From Acanthaster planci (lineage: Eukaryota > Echinodermata > Asteroidea > Valvatida > Acanthasteridae): 64,000 nt of DNA. Every line of letters starts with the position of its first letter. Positions within the stretch are counted from its first letter, which is position 1. The stretch covers positions 3,525,747 to 3,589,746 of the forward strand of contig NW_019091356.1 of assembly GCF_001949145.1 (NCBI RefSeq). Direction: 5' to 3'. Both the position numbers and the translations under genes were made by a program. This document shows, one piece after another, positions 27,666 to 39,785 of this stretch. The notes below the pieces were generated by a model. That model had not been told where the DNA came from and did not search any database. It saw only the letters and a program-made list of their open reading frames with translations.

Positions 27666-27982
27666 GTAAACTAGATAAGTTTGTGGTAGCAATATGGATA
27701 TATCTCTTTCTTTGAGTATGTGGTGTTCTGAAAAGAACCGGTGGTACTCAACATTTTGGACAGTATGCTTTCTCTCACTTGGATCCAGAATTGGCATCCT
27801 CTCTACACCTCACTGCCCTCTACACACCATAGAAGCTGCCTGATCACTGAACCCTCTGCAGTCTCCTGGCGACGGACAGAGCACACTGTCCGAAACGTTG
27901 AGTACCACCAGTTCTTTTCAGAACCCCACATACTCAAAAAAGAAATACATCCACGGTGCTACCGCAAACCTATCTAGTTTAC
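27666..27982. mobile_element. Foldback element with ~105-bp inverted arms
   Basis: The left arm starts gtaaactagataagtttgtg and the right arm ends caaacctatctagtttac. The arms remain alignable inward through tttgagtatgtgg, ttctgaaaagaac, ggtggtactcaac and ggacagt, about 105 bases each with scattered mismatches. The short centre contains ctgccctctacac and the right arm holds cgaaacgttgag, a motif common in invertebrate foldback MITEs. No transposase is encoded. Confidence 0.85.
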
Positions 27983-29201
27983 AAACTCTAGTTTATTGGG
28001 GAAGATTGTTCTAGATTGTCACTAATACTGACCCCAACGCCTGTCTTCATCCCCCTAGCAGTGACAAGTGTTGTACTAAACTACCACTGATCTCTGTAAA
28101 CGTTATTCATGTACAGGAAGATATTTACAGAAATCCGTGGGATCCAATTTTTGTATAGCAACTACCCACCGTAATTTCCATTTATGTGTAACAAAAAAGC
28201 ACAAATCATTTTATTGTTGACTTAGAAGATTGATGATGTATTGTGCCATGGGTCTAGCCATTCAGCCAGTGTGCCATTGTATCAAGACACGTCTAGTGAC
28301 ATGCATCTCTTTACAAGTAAAAAGCATGCTGAAAATCCTAAAGGAACTTGTAGAGAGAACTTGATAACTTCCCAAGGTGCTGGTATGAACCAAACTCGTC
28401 GCTTTTCCAGGAAGCGACACCAACAATTTTACAGAAAATGTCCATTCTGCAAGATATCTGTACAGCTGTACTTTTGCATATATCTGTTTCCTGAGAGGCA
28501 GTGCTACTCAAAACAATAAGTACTTCGTGCCCCTCCAAATCCCTTGATGATTTTTGTTCATTCTGCATCTAATGTTGCCCCGCTGTTCTTTTAAAAATGT
28601 TTATGGTGATAAACAAAATCGTGTAATGCATTGTTATTTTAATTTCTGCATGTTAGGACTTGCCTCCACAGTTATGTTGATATGTACGGGGCTGTTGGAC
28701 TGCTCTTATTTTGAAATTCTTTAACAATGTACACTGATTGATAAATGATGATAAATTAAATGATAAATGATTGTAGTTCTGCAGTTGTATTTGTCTTGCC
28801 TGCATGCTTTTTTTAATTCCCCATAAAACTTGATTTTGTAAAATACATCGATTAACTAAAAATGCCGTCTGCATGATATAATTGGTGATTGTAAAATGGC
28901 ACTGAAGACATTTAAAAAGGAATCGATGGTGTCAACGTACTGTCATTAAAATATCAACAATGCCAGCAGAGTTGGCCATTCCCACTGTGTATGCGACAAA
29001 CCGAAAAGAGTAGTGTGTGTGTATAGTGTAGCATTGCGTAAAGTTTTGGTTAAGCAAGAACTGTCATGTGTTAACCCCATGGAATGTTGTTGCTCGGTCA
29101 CAAAAAGTGCCCTCTCTTGTTTAGCACATTAAGTCCACAGTTGCATCAATGTTCTGAAGTGGCACAACTTTCCAAACAACTGCCACGTATTTCCAGATGA
29201 C

Positions 29202-32200
29202 TCATTCTGTTCCCTTGTCCCGGCTGTCTGTCTGTCTGTCGGCCTGCGTCGGCTTTCTGTACTTGCACTGCATCCAGACTCGGTACATTGTCAGCTGACG
29301 CCCGCGATTCACTTGCAGTCGGTGGTCCACGATGTTCTGCTCCTCCACCAGACCGGCTCCGGTGAAAAGAGTCCGTAACTCGTCTGATTCAGACGGGATA
29401 AAGACAAGCTGATTCTGAGCGTGGTGATAGCAGCAATTCTCAGCTGAACAGGCTTTTGTAAATGCCTAACAGTGGCGTTATTAGGAAAGATAAGGCACCA
29501 TTTCAAAATTCCTGTCGGGTAGGTGTTGGACAGAACGGTCCGACCGATACATTTTTTATTGGTTGGCTATCTCAAGTGGCCAATTCTAACTGATAAATGC
29601 CTTTTTATTGCATTACTCCCAAGCCTGTGTGGTTTCAGTGGAGCAAAACCCCCTCCGTTATTCACTCGACACAAGTCACTGTTATCGGTCGGATGGCCCC
29701 GTCCTATAGTCAACCGATAGCAATTTTGAAATGATGCCAAAGATAGCTCTTGATAAAGTTGTCAGTGACGACTGGGGGACTGAATTCCGCTGGCAACATC
29801 AAGACATTGCTAATATTAGCTCTGCAGAAACTGCACACAGGACAGTATCGAACAGGAACATCGCTGGCTTTACAGAACGGGATCTTTGAGAAGTCTGCGC
29901 CTACATGTACTCACCTTGTGTGAAGAAATATACAAGGGTGCCGTCACCCCTGGCATAGAAGTGGTCTGACAAGCATCGCCCTGCATGTAAAGAAGTCATT
30001 AGCTTCAGCTAGGGGGTTAAACGGAACAGAAGGCTGAGGATGATTGGGAGGGAATGTCAGAAATGGCAGCATAACAACCATGTTTGCACAAAACTTCCAA
30101 AGTTGTAAATTTGAGTCGAGTTTGGAGGAACGATTTTATAAAAGCAACGCAAGAACAAATAATAAATAAATAATAAATCTCGTTTATTTACAAACCTTTC
30201 TTGAAGCGTAACTGGGCCATGTCGTACCGCCCGTAGTCTCTCAGCAAGACAAGCCCTCCTGGCTTGAGGTACCTGGCGAGTCTACTCACTGACTCCTGCA
30301 TTCTGAAAATAGAATTTTAGAGCAAGTTTTCGATTTCTTCTTCTCCAAAACCAATCCTTCTAAATAATTTTCAAAAGGGCAATGTATCGATCAACTGACA
30401 CTTAGCAGGTTCTACAAGCTTATGTAAGTTCTTATTTTGAAATGGCCTCCCTCAAGCCGGGGAACCCCCACAAGATGTCACCCCTCCAAAAGATGCAGCT
30501 CTTACTTTTCTGGGTGGATGGCAGACAGCACAAAAATGAGAATAATGATATCTAAACTTCGCTGTGGAAAGGGCATGGCAGCGCTGTCATCGGTGATGTC
30601 ATAGACAAAGGCATGGCAGCGTTGTGGATTGTATTCGTGGTGTTGCTAGGAAAACAGACATAGTGTTGCTGCTGTTATTTTGGAATGTTTAAATGTTCAA
30701 AGAGATATTTTCTTTAACCCTAACCGTCCTCAATCCTTCACCTGTTGGAGGACTGAGGAGTGTTAGGGTTAAATCAGTTCTAATAACTGATAGAAACATC
30801 ATTGAATTTTTTTTATTTTAATCTTCAAATTTTTTCCTCTCCAAACTGTTTCATCTTATTACTTTAAGTCTGAACACATTTTCATGAAATGATGATTTTT
30901 ATAAAATCTCCCGGTAAAAGGCTTTTTTCTTAAATTTTACCTTCACGATATCGATAGCCACACTGGAGAAGTCACAGCCGTAAACAAACAAACCTGGATC
31001 ACTGTCGAAGAAAGGGGAAACAAAAAAAAAAGGTTAGTTGCATTTTCCCAGAAAAATTACTGCGTTTTCCAACACATGTTAGCCAATACGAACTGATGCA
31101 CATGGTCGAACTGAACTACACACAAGCACAGGGTACTCACACATTGGTCTGAAGTACCGGAAAAATTGTATTTCCGACTCCACAACCAACTTCAAGAATC
31201 CTGGTCTCTGAATCCCAACCTGGAAACTTTTCCTCAAGTAGTTGGTCTTGTGGCTTAGTCAAACCACTGCTAGTTCTCTCTTCCGCAATGTCTTTGATGG
31301 GATTTGAGCCTCCGGCTTGGTCTCCGCGATCTTGTGCTGATGATTTCTCAGCAGTGCTGATGGAAACCCGGTCGCTGCGTGGTAAGCCTGGTAAATCTTC
31401 TTCAACATCACCCCCGTCCGGCTGACCATCAAGTGTTGCAGTGACGTTACTGGGTTCACTTGCAGGCATTAACGTTGACAGGTTTTCCTTGCTTTCCAAG
31501 TGCTCAGTTTGTTGGAAATCTGTGGGCAAATTTGGCAGGTCCAGTTCAGTTCCGGGGCCGACTCGTTCTTTCGTGGCTACTGAGCTGTCCTGCTGAGTGG
31601 GTCTTGAGGAAGGTGAAGACGTGGCAAGCTCTGGGAACTCAGTGAACAGCCAGTGGCGATCTTTGAAGAAACGATTCTGATGTTGAGAGTAGAACCCATC
31701 CCACTGACTGCCAGCCTCCCTTTCTAATTTTTCTAGAGGTGTCAAATATAGAGGCAATTGAAAAATATCATGTTGATATTGACTTTTGTTAATATTTTTG
31801 CTTACAAGTCCTAATATACAGGCATTAAGTTTTGGCTTTTGTCACAGAAAAGGACAGTTCTCTGAGAAATGTCTGTAAGCAACCATTTTGATAATATACC
31901 ATTACGAGGGTTGAGGAACTTAGTTCTTTGTAACGGTTAGTCTGGTTAGAGGATATTTAGTCCATGTACCTCCAATATCTGGGCTCATATACTCGCTAGA
32001 ATTGACTTCCACTTTCTTCTGCGCTTCACGCATCTGGGCTTCACTCCAAATGACATTATCCCTTAAAACAAAACAAATATAAACTGCTTGAAACATAACA
32101 CGACCATATTAACATTGCAAGGGAAAACTTTGACCACACACACTTGTTAGAGACTAAATGGCTGAGCTACACAACTAGAAATGAAATGGAACTCTGATTG

Positions 32201-33221
32201 TAAAGAAGATCAAACAAACATGAATTAAGGAGCGCCTTGCGTATTGCACCATTGTTTTTAAGTAAAAAGAAAACAAAAGACCAACAACCACATGTGCGCT
32301 ACATGCACTTTGGGACTGAATTCTGGCTTACCAGCAAATAGCTTTATATAGATAGCAACTGGTTCCCAGCCACTGCAGTAATGCTCAGACTTACCAAAGT
32401 TTGTGGTGCACTGACACGCTGTCTGAGCGTCTGCAGGGGAAGGGAACCAGTGAACCCCTTTGAATCCAAGTCATGCTGCAGTGAAAATTCAGCAGCTGGC
32501 GCAATTTAGAAATCCGATTCATGAGCACTGGATGACTACCTAATTTGTGCGCATTTCTGTTGGAAAAAACTTTGAAAATATATTCGAAGTCAATTACATG
32601 CAGGCCTATAACAATTATTATAACGTGTTGGTGTTGTGGTGCAAGGTAAGTTATATCATGGAGGAATTCCTACCCCCATGGTTATATACACTGCATACAG
32701 GGACACACAAGACCACATTAGGGCCTATACATGATGTGTGGCAAGTGTAAATTTACATGACAACTGATGACAACATCTTGACAATAAATGCTAACTTGAT
32801 TCTACCTCCATGGTTGAAACTTGGTTGGGACTTATGCTATAGTTGGGGCGTAACAACGTTACTGCTTTAAGATGGATAATAGGTAACTGCTGGGAAAAAT
32901 TATTTCCTTGCAATTAGATAAACAAGACTAACGACTGCGATCAGGTATGTCAGGTGGCGATAGACACTGTAATTTGATGCAACTGCAATGTCATTTGAAA
33001 AAAATGAGGACACTAACTTACGTCATAATTGACACTAAATGACAGACTTGACATGTCATGTTTGAGAATGCTGTAAGAGTGATTACGTGGAAATGGGGTC
33101 AGCGAAGATTTGAAGGCGGATCTTACCAAGCATTGTGTTGAAAGACTTTGTCGGCATCAGTGAGAAATCTGTTGCCAAACTGCGGCCTCTTGTCATTTTC
33201 TGCTGCACACGTGTGGGACAT
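29202..33221 (-). CDS. METTL2: METTL2, tRNA N3-methylcytidine methyltransferase
   Basis: Exons in transcript order: 33127-33221, 31970-32061, 31141-31732, 30941-31001, 30506-30645, 30196-30302, 29915-29980, 29202-29383; phases join to 444 residues. METTL2-type enzymes use SAM to make m3C at position 32 of tRNA-Thr and tRNA-Arg. Visible are [36 protein letters not shown], the SAM motif [61 protein letters not shown], and a C-terminus [20 protein letters not shown] low-complexity linker of about 110 residues before the SAM motif explains the extra length over human METTL2 (~378). The last codons overlap a CTGT microsatellite (29224-29240). The start has a good context (aagATGT). It is head-to-head with RBM45. 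Confidence 0.95.
29224..29240 (+). repeat. METTL2: Coding CTGT microsatellite in METTL2 C-terminus
   Basis: Four CTGT units lie inside the final METTL2 exon and encode part of an Asp-Arg-Gln-Thr-Asp stretch on the minus strand, after the conserved QCKYRKP end of the family. Length changes here would shift the frame only in the last few residues. Confidence 0.8.
29494..29738. mobile_element. Inverted-repeat element in last METTL2 intron
   Basis: The left end ggcaccatttcaaaattcct and the right end (reverse complement ggcatcatttcaaaattgct) are imperfect inverted repeats. Similarity continues through TCCGACCGATA in both arms, about 55 bases each. The element is 245 bp, has no coding capacity and looks like a MITE. 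Confidence 0.7.
30714..30772. mobile_element. TTAA-flanked mini-element, copy 2 (METTL2 intron)
   Basis: A 59-bp unit runs from TTAACCCTAACCGTCCTCA to GAGTGTTAGGGTTAA and is almost a full hairpin (gtcctcaatcc against ggactgagg). It shares ends with the copy at 23154-23223. Confidence 0.65.
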
Positions 33222-33535
33222 CTTCCGATCTTGGAAAATTTCACCAATTACATGTATATATATTGAAGCGCGCCCTCTTTTGTTTATCGTGGCAGAATAA
33301 GTACGCGCCTTTTTGGGCGTGAAATTAAGCTATTCATTATTCCTGTAAAAGATAACATTATGGCGCTGCCGATTTTTTTATTCTTTGATGTTTTGTGAAT
33401 TTTTTGGGCGAACTCTGTAGCCCAACAGGTCTCCATTGTATTTTTCTGTGGAAACATTCGAGGAGGAAAATTTTCTTGCAATCAAAGAACGAAATACAAC
33501 TAATTTTCTGTGATTTTGTTGAAGTCGACGAGAGC
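33222..33535. promoter_or_regulatory. Bidirectional promoter between METTL2 and RBM45
   Basis: Only 314 bases separate the two divergent start codons, so the genes must share a compact promoter including both 5'UTRs. A gcgccctctttt motif lies at about 33268, just upstream of METTL2. No TATA box is clearly placed for either gene. Confidence 0.7.
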
Positions 33536-36500
33536 ATGTCGTCACGAAGCGAGTCGTACTACGGCGGAGGCTGGTCAGACCAGTCCGGTCCAGCTGGGGA
33601 TCGGGACGATGACCGCGATCGTGGGGGAAGGTTCGGGTTTGCCGGGCGTGATCGGGACCGCGGTGAAAGGTCTGGGTCCGGCCGAGTCGATATGGACAAG
33701 CCTCCAAACAGCAGGTAGGCATAGGCCTAAGGCCACGGGTTGGACTAGCTAAAGCTTTTATGCCTGTTTCCCCCGGTTTATTAATGTACTTGTTGCTTAC
33801 ATTTGAGAGTGGAATTAAGCTTTAAGTTTTTAAAGTTTTATGATTGAAAAAAAAAAAAAGAAAGTTGCTGCCTGCCTCCCTCCAGAACACCCCCCCAAAA
33901 AAACCCTCTTTATTATAGGCCTAGGCTTAGTTTAATGGACATTTTAACAACATTAACAAGATTTTATTTCTTAAAAAAAAGGAAATAAAATTCATTGGTA
34001 AATGTGCAAGATTTTTTAAAATCATCAATTCTCTGAACAAAATCCACGACCTGCACCACTACACCAACATGCAGGACCAACACATTGTAATAGGCCGAGG
34101 CCTACCCATTCATTTGCACCTGTTGCCTGGTTCGTAGTTGATTTGTGAATTTGTGTGGTTCAGTTTGCTGTGAATGTCTTGAAATTTCAGACTCTTCATC
34201 GTCTGTGGGAGGAACCACACAGAGGCCGAGCTTAAGGAGCACTTTGAACGTTTTGGCACCATTGACGATGTCTGGCTGGTCAAGAACAGATCTACCAATG
34301 AGAGTAAGGGTGTGGCCTACATTAAGTACACCAAGGCGTCCGAGGCCGCCATCGCCATGGAGGAAACAGACAACAAATGTATCGGGTCCGACCCCAAGCC
34401 CCTCAAGGTAACTATTAAATCTCAACTTGGCAAGCGGTCAGTTTCTCTCATCTGATAATTACACCTAGAAGATGACTAAGGAAGTTGTTATGCTGAGCAG
34501 AAAGTCACAGAGAACCAGTCAATAGTCATATATGACTCTCATATCAGTCGATAGTCATGTGACTATTTATCAGTCAATAGTCATATACCAGTCAATAGTC
34601 AATATATTGAATAGCCATCACATTTTGGAAGGCACCTCGTGCTTACTAAGAAAAATTTAAGCAACTCTGTACTTAAAGACAACATTAGCTCTAGAAACAA
34701 ATTGACAACAGAAGTGTGACGTCGTTTTGAACCAGGAAGTGTAGTGCACAGGAAAAAGAGTACACATGGGTGTTGGTTCACCCGCTAGTTTTCACGATAA
34801 CGCCTTTTACACATTATCGTGAATGTGACATAGTCACTTTGGTACTCTATATTGTTGTAGGATCACATTTGAAATTCTGATTCAGTTATTAGTTGAGTGC
34901 TTGCCCAGAAGAGAAATGTACTTAGCTCTTTTTTGGCTTAGCAATTTTTTTCTTAATTGTCTAGGTCTTGATTGCAAACTCACGGCGCTCAGGAAGCAAG
35001 CAAGACATTGACGGACAAAAGGAACTGATGCGTATCTTCATCATGGTCCCCAAGAGCTACACAGAGGACGACGTCCGAGAGAAATTCCAAGGTTAAAAAA
35101 GAAATTAGAAATATTTCCTTCCGATATCTGTATCTGGCTCTAACACCCCCAGATTCTGAATAATCTGGTTTTCTGAATAATAAAGGTTTAAGGAGGATTT
35201 TGCAGGGTTGAGGAAGGTCGAGCTCAGCCACCGTTACTTTACACGGGGCTTGATGCCCCTTGAAAGTCTAAGTACAAAGAATGTGCAGTTGCTTTCCTGG
35301 AAATTGGAGGATTTTAGGAGAATTCGGGAAAATGCCTCGCCCCAAAAATGGGAGAGTTATAGTCAAACGGTCAGATAATGGTCTGAGGTATAAGTTGTAT
35401 CTGATATTGTTATTCCACAGTTTACGGAGAGATTGACCACATCAACCTACTCAAGGACAGGCGCTCTGGGGAGAACAAAGGGTTTGCCTATGTCAAGTTC
35501 CGCAAGGTTTCCAGCGCTGCTGTTGCTATTGAAAGCTCTGACCGAGGTTTGTCCCCTGTGAATCTTTCAAACAGGATGGAAAGTTGTTAGACTTGACGTT
35601 TGAGTTATTTAAAGACTTCAAATAGAGGAGTATATCGTTGTACATTTTTTTTGTTCCATTTTTTGGCCAGGTTTCAAGGCCATTCTGGCCGAGCCAAAAG
35701 GTCACCGGAACCGTGACGAGCCCATGCCGACACAGATACACGAATCGACTTTTGCCGGAGGGGGTTTCCGGCCTGACTCTGCCTTTGATCCCCGGTCCAG
35801 CTTTGCCTCGCCCGTCGGCGGGGGGTTCCACACCTATGAGCCCAACTCATACCACCACCCAGCTGCAGGTAAGGATAGATGTGGGCGGGGCATGAAAATT
35901 GGGAGTGGGCAGGGGCAGAGCAGAGAACGAGGAATCTAATCTAGATCATAACAAATAACACGTGTTTTTGCTTTCATTTTTGAACTAGTGACAGATCCAC
36001 AAATTTCACCCAAGCTGTACGTGGTCGTCAATGGCAGCGTTACAGAGAATCAACTGAGGGCGCTGTTTGATCTGGTGCCTGGACTTGAATACTGTGACCT
36101 GAGACAGGAGCGGGGTGATTTTGGAGTCAAGGGTAAAAAAAAAAGTCTTCAAATACAGTCTCAAAATCATGACTGTTTAAAAGCCCTGAAAAAAGTGTTT
36201 TAAGATGAAACGAAGATGACATACTTCTTGTTTCACGCACAGGAATTGCTTATGTGCGCTACAGCACAGCTGTCTCAGCGGTTTACGCCAAGCAAAAGTT
36301 GGACCGTTTTGAGTACCCACCCAGCTGTCCGCTGTCGGTGAAGTTTGTTGAGGAGCCGGGATCGCCAACGGACACCGTGTAAGTTCTACATCCATTCCTG
36401 TTCATGAAAAACAAAATCAAAGACAAATTAGCGTGAAAAAAAGTACCAATATGAGAACCTGGAAGTCATTTTCAGAGATAATTTCAATCTTGTCTCACCT

Positions 36501-37390
36501 GTTTCAGGCGAGCTCAATTACAGCAGGGGCAAGCTCAGCTCCCCAGTTACATCATGGATCCCACCATGCTACGACTTCCTGCCCAACAGCCGCTGGTCCA
36601 CATCGACTCGTAAGAATGCTCATCAATATTCAAAATCAAGTTTTTCAGCCACTTTTTTTTCCCAATTTGGAGAAATTTGGTCTTGGCAGTTGAATAGAAC
36701 AACAGCACTGAACATCTGGACTGGAATTTATGATTGAGTTAGTTATTTTATCGGCTGATACATAATGTAGACTAATTACTTTCTTGCCAAAATATCTTGG
36801 TATCATTTAAATTTTTGGTTCCGTCTTCAGCGAGTGCATGGAGAGGCTGTTCATCGTTTGCAATCCCGTGGCCCCACCTCCTGCAGTCCTCACAGACATC
36901 TTCTGTCGCTTTGGCAACCTGATTGAGTGCTACATGCTCAACAACCGTAACTTTGGCTATGCCAAGTACGCCGGTGAGAACGGATTGCAGGGGCGTTTTT
37001 TTTCAGCTTGTTTTTTTTTTCCAGTCACTGTTTAAGGCTTGTTGGCAAACTTATTACCCCCGACCATCATGCCAATACTACCTACAGCCTAAAGCCAGCT
37101 TTGTTGAACAAAAAGTCTAGCAGCTGACCTGACTGCCAGCATGAGCTCATGGAAAGAGGAGTCCGTCTCCAGACTAGTCACAGTATTCAGTTATTACAAT
37201 GTTCATGTAAAAAACGTAGCCACACGGCGTAGATGGAGACCTGTGCCGCCTTTTTTTTCCCGCAGACAAGAGCAGTGCCCTCAAAGCTATTGATATGATC
37301 CATGGCCAGGAGGTTTCTGGGATACGCTTTAAAGTCATGGTGGCCGATCCGCAGACCAACGACACTCGCAAACGACCGCGCACCACCTAG
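33536..37390 (+). CDS. RBM45: RBM45, four-RRM RNA-binding protein
   Basis: Exons: 33536-33714, 34191-34407, 34965-35091, 35421-35546, 35671-35868, 35989-36132, 36243-36378, 36508-36609, 36831-36973, 37266-37390; phases join to 498 residues (human 474). RBM45 is a mainly nuclear RNA-binding protein that binds GAC-containing RNA. The N-terminus is rich in Arg, Asp and Gly. RRM1 shows RLFIVCGRN and [11 protein letters not shown]2 shows [10 protein letters not shown] and [13 protein letters not shown]3 shows KLYVVVNGS and GIAYVRYS, and RRM4 shows [12 protein letters not shown] and FGYAKYADK. The C-terminus DTRKRPRTT is a basic nuclear-signal-like end, as in the human protein. Two donors are GTTAAA and GTTTGT. 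It shares a promoter region with METTL2, and the stop is followed 21 bases later by a strong donor (see 3'UTR intron). Confidence 0.96.
34516..34606 (+). repeat. Degenerate CAGTCAATAGTCATA repeat in RBM45 intron 2
   Basis: The unit cagtcaatagtcat or a near copy appears at about 34515, 34546, 34571 and 34589 within 90 bases, with intervening tatgactctcat spacer. It is a local, diverged repeat without coding potential. Confidence 0.7.
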
Positions 37391-37411
37391 ACCTACCTCG
37401 TCGGGTGTAAG

Positions 37412-37879
37412 GTAAGTTTACGTACCTGCTCTAATTACACGTGAAACCCTGGCGTGGGGTACGTGTTTGCTCAGGTATTGTGCCAATAAAATTGTAAACG
37501 TTTCAAAGTGACATTGTGCAATAACGATCCTCTCTCCGCAGCAGCCGACAAAGTTTCTGAATTAATTTGTAAAAGTAACTTCTTTTTTGTGACGCAAACA
37601 TGTTGGACCCTTGTGTAGAGCACTGTAAGAAGTGAACGTGTCAGATGAGTGAAAACATTTACCAACACTGACTTATTTCAATATGAGACAGAACAGAAAT
37701 AAAAAGGAGTGCTTATACTTTGACTATGAGACAAAGCAGTGTACAGGTTTGGGAATTTATTTCTCACAGACGGATAACGCACTTGGATTTTATTTTTAAA
37801 ATTTTTGGTGTATGTCTGGTGCCCACTGTTGTTCCATTGTGACTCCTTGTACTGACCTGTTCTATTCCTTTCCTCACAG
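37412..37879 (+). other. RBM45: Probable intron in RBM45 3'UTR
   Basis: A consensus donor (AAG|GTAAGT) lies 21 bases after the RBM45 stop and a pyrimidine-rich acceptor (ttcctttcctcacag) ends at 37879. A junction this close to the stop would not trigger nonsense-mediated decay. The call rests on splice-site quality alone. Confidence 0.5.
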
Positions 37880-39706
37880 ACAAGGAGACTGACTCTTATA
37901 AACAAAACCAACCAAACCAACCCCAAAACATCTGACCCCCCTCACCTTTGACCTTCGCTTTTGACCTGCCAGTGATTGACCCATGTGATCAGACAGTCGC
38001 ATTTGACCCCTGACCTTGAAATAACCTCTGGAGACACAGAGACGCAAGTGCTGGATGACACAAGACGGGTTGTGTGGGAAAACGCCACCCCATCTGGAGG
38101 ATTTAAGACAATACAAAATAGCAGGAACTGGTAAACCATGACCACTCCACAAAGCCCGACGACGCTGACCTGGACAGAAAAGAGAAGTCCGTCAAAAGCA
38201 GAGCTGGTACGAAACAGACGCACAACGTTACGGCTATGTGGACACGAACCAGTCGATGGCCATCACCAACAAAGGACCTCAGCGACAGAGGACGGAGCGC
38301 GACCTAACGGGCGCAAGAAGAGACTCTGAGATACCCTTGCTTGATTTGACCACTGACCAGATCTGTCATGCTGACGACCCCCACGTGTAAGCTGGTTCAG
38401 CAGGACAACTCCACCATTTGGAAATGTCACGACCTGATGACGAAATCCCTACATACAACCAAACTCTAACTTCCGTCTTTGACCTTTGACCCGACCTGCC
38501 ACGAGACAAGAAGGATGGGACGAGGAGGTGGTATTTCTGACATGCAGACAGCAAGAAAGACACATAAATTTGCCATTGATGACAACAACCTTATGAAACC
38601 TAAGTCGTGTGCCAAGACCTGTGTTTCTACTCTGCTGGAGTGGATTTTTTCCGACTCTAACCAGACGCAGAAGACTCACTATGCACAGGAAACAAATGGC
38701 TTTACAGAGGACGACAAGATCCGCTGCAAACAGCAGGAACAATTTGACCCTGTCGCTATTAAACATGCGAATTAGACCTCAAACTTTGACCTTCCATGTG
38801 ACCTTTTGACTCACTAAACTGTACATACGGCAGTCATTTACCACACTAAATGTACACACAGAAATGTTGACTTCTTTTCTCCTGTTGCTAGATATTGTGA
38901 ACTTTTGTCTCTTTTTGTCTGTCTAAAAAATTGTTTGACTTTGGATGAGCAAAAATGACTTACCTGACCCATGAAAACATACTTTTAACCAGCTGGTTAA
39001 ATTTTTGTGCCAGACCGAAATGCAGTGGTTACCATGACAACCATTTTTGGGCCTTCGTCAGATCAGGTTTAAGAAAATCATAATCCTGTGCAGTTGGGGA
39101 TTTGACCCAACTGGAGTCAATTTTAGTTGAATTCCCAAGTCAAAAATCCTGAATGTTAATTCAAAGAACCAAAAATGGAAGAACTACATTAAAGATGAAT
39201 TCAGAATTAATTTGAACAGTTTGTCAGCAAAGCGAGGTGCCAAGTAGTATTTTGAAATTGAGCGTTATTCCAAAATTAAACTCCCGTTTTCCAACTGGCA
39301 TTTGAAATCGTTGCAAGAGCTACACGTGTTGCATATCAAGTTCTCACTGGAAATCCATTCATCTTCTCAACACCTGATTCATTATCCCACAATCTGTCTG
39401 AAGGAAAAAACATGTGGAGCAAGTGTGTAAGTGGTAAGAATTTTTAAAGGGGGGATGTTCTCCGTACGAAAGATTTTCTTTGTTTCAAAGCAAGTGTGTA
39501 CATTGTACATGAAGTGGTTATGTCATGTTATGTAATTAAAAATAACAGAAAAGGTCTTGTGTGTCTTTAATTTTGTTCAAGGTTTGATGTTCCACACTCG
39601 GTTGTACATTTGAAGTTAACGTCACTGTGGTTTTCATGTCTGAGAAACTCGTTTAACTCTTGGCTGTGTGATACAAACGGGCAATATAATGCACAAGTTA
39701 CCCCTC

Positions 39707-39785
39707 CCCAGCAGCCGGGATTCGAACCCCCAAAGCCGTCGATACGGGGTCCAGCACCCAGTCTGAGAAAAACCCTCACAGCCTT
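39707..39785 (-). mobile_element. tRNA-derived SINE-like fragment
   Basis: On the minus strand a perfect RNA polymerase III B-box (GGTTCGAATCCC, 39718-39729) is preceded by a tRNA-like body (ctcagactgggtgctggac, then gtatcgacggc). The T-stem pairing is incomplete and the anticodon arm is unclear, so this is more likely a SINE head or tRNA relic than a working tRNA gene. Confidence 0.5.

Larger units (their letters stand above)
26958..29201. other. Convergent 3' region of PARP-UBA and METTL2
   Basis: The region holds the 3'UTRs of two facing genes. A plus-strand AATAAA at 27165-27170 is a good PARP poly(A) signal candidate. A long-inverted-repeat element occupies 27666-27982. The rest is AT-rich with no gene recognised. 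Confidence 0.5.

Noticed and set aside
39707-39785. Functional tRNA gene
   Set aside because: T-stem pairing is incomplete and no clear acceptor or anticodon stem can be drawn; called a SINE-like fragment instead.
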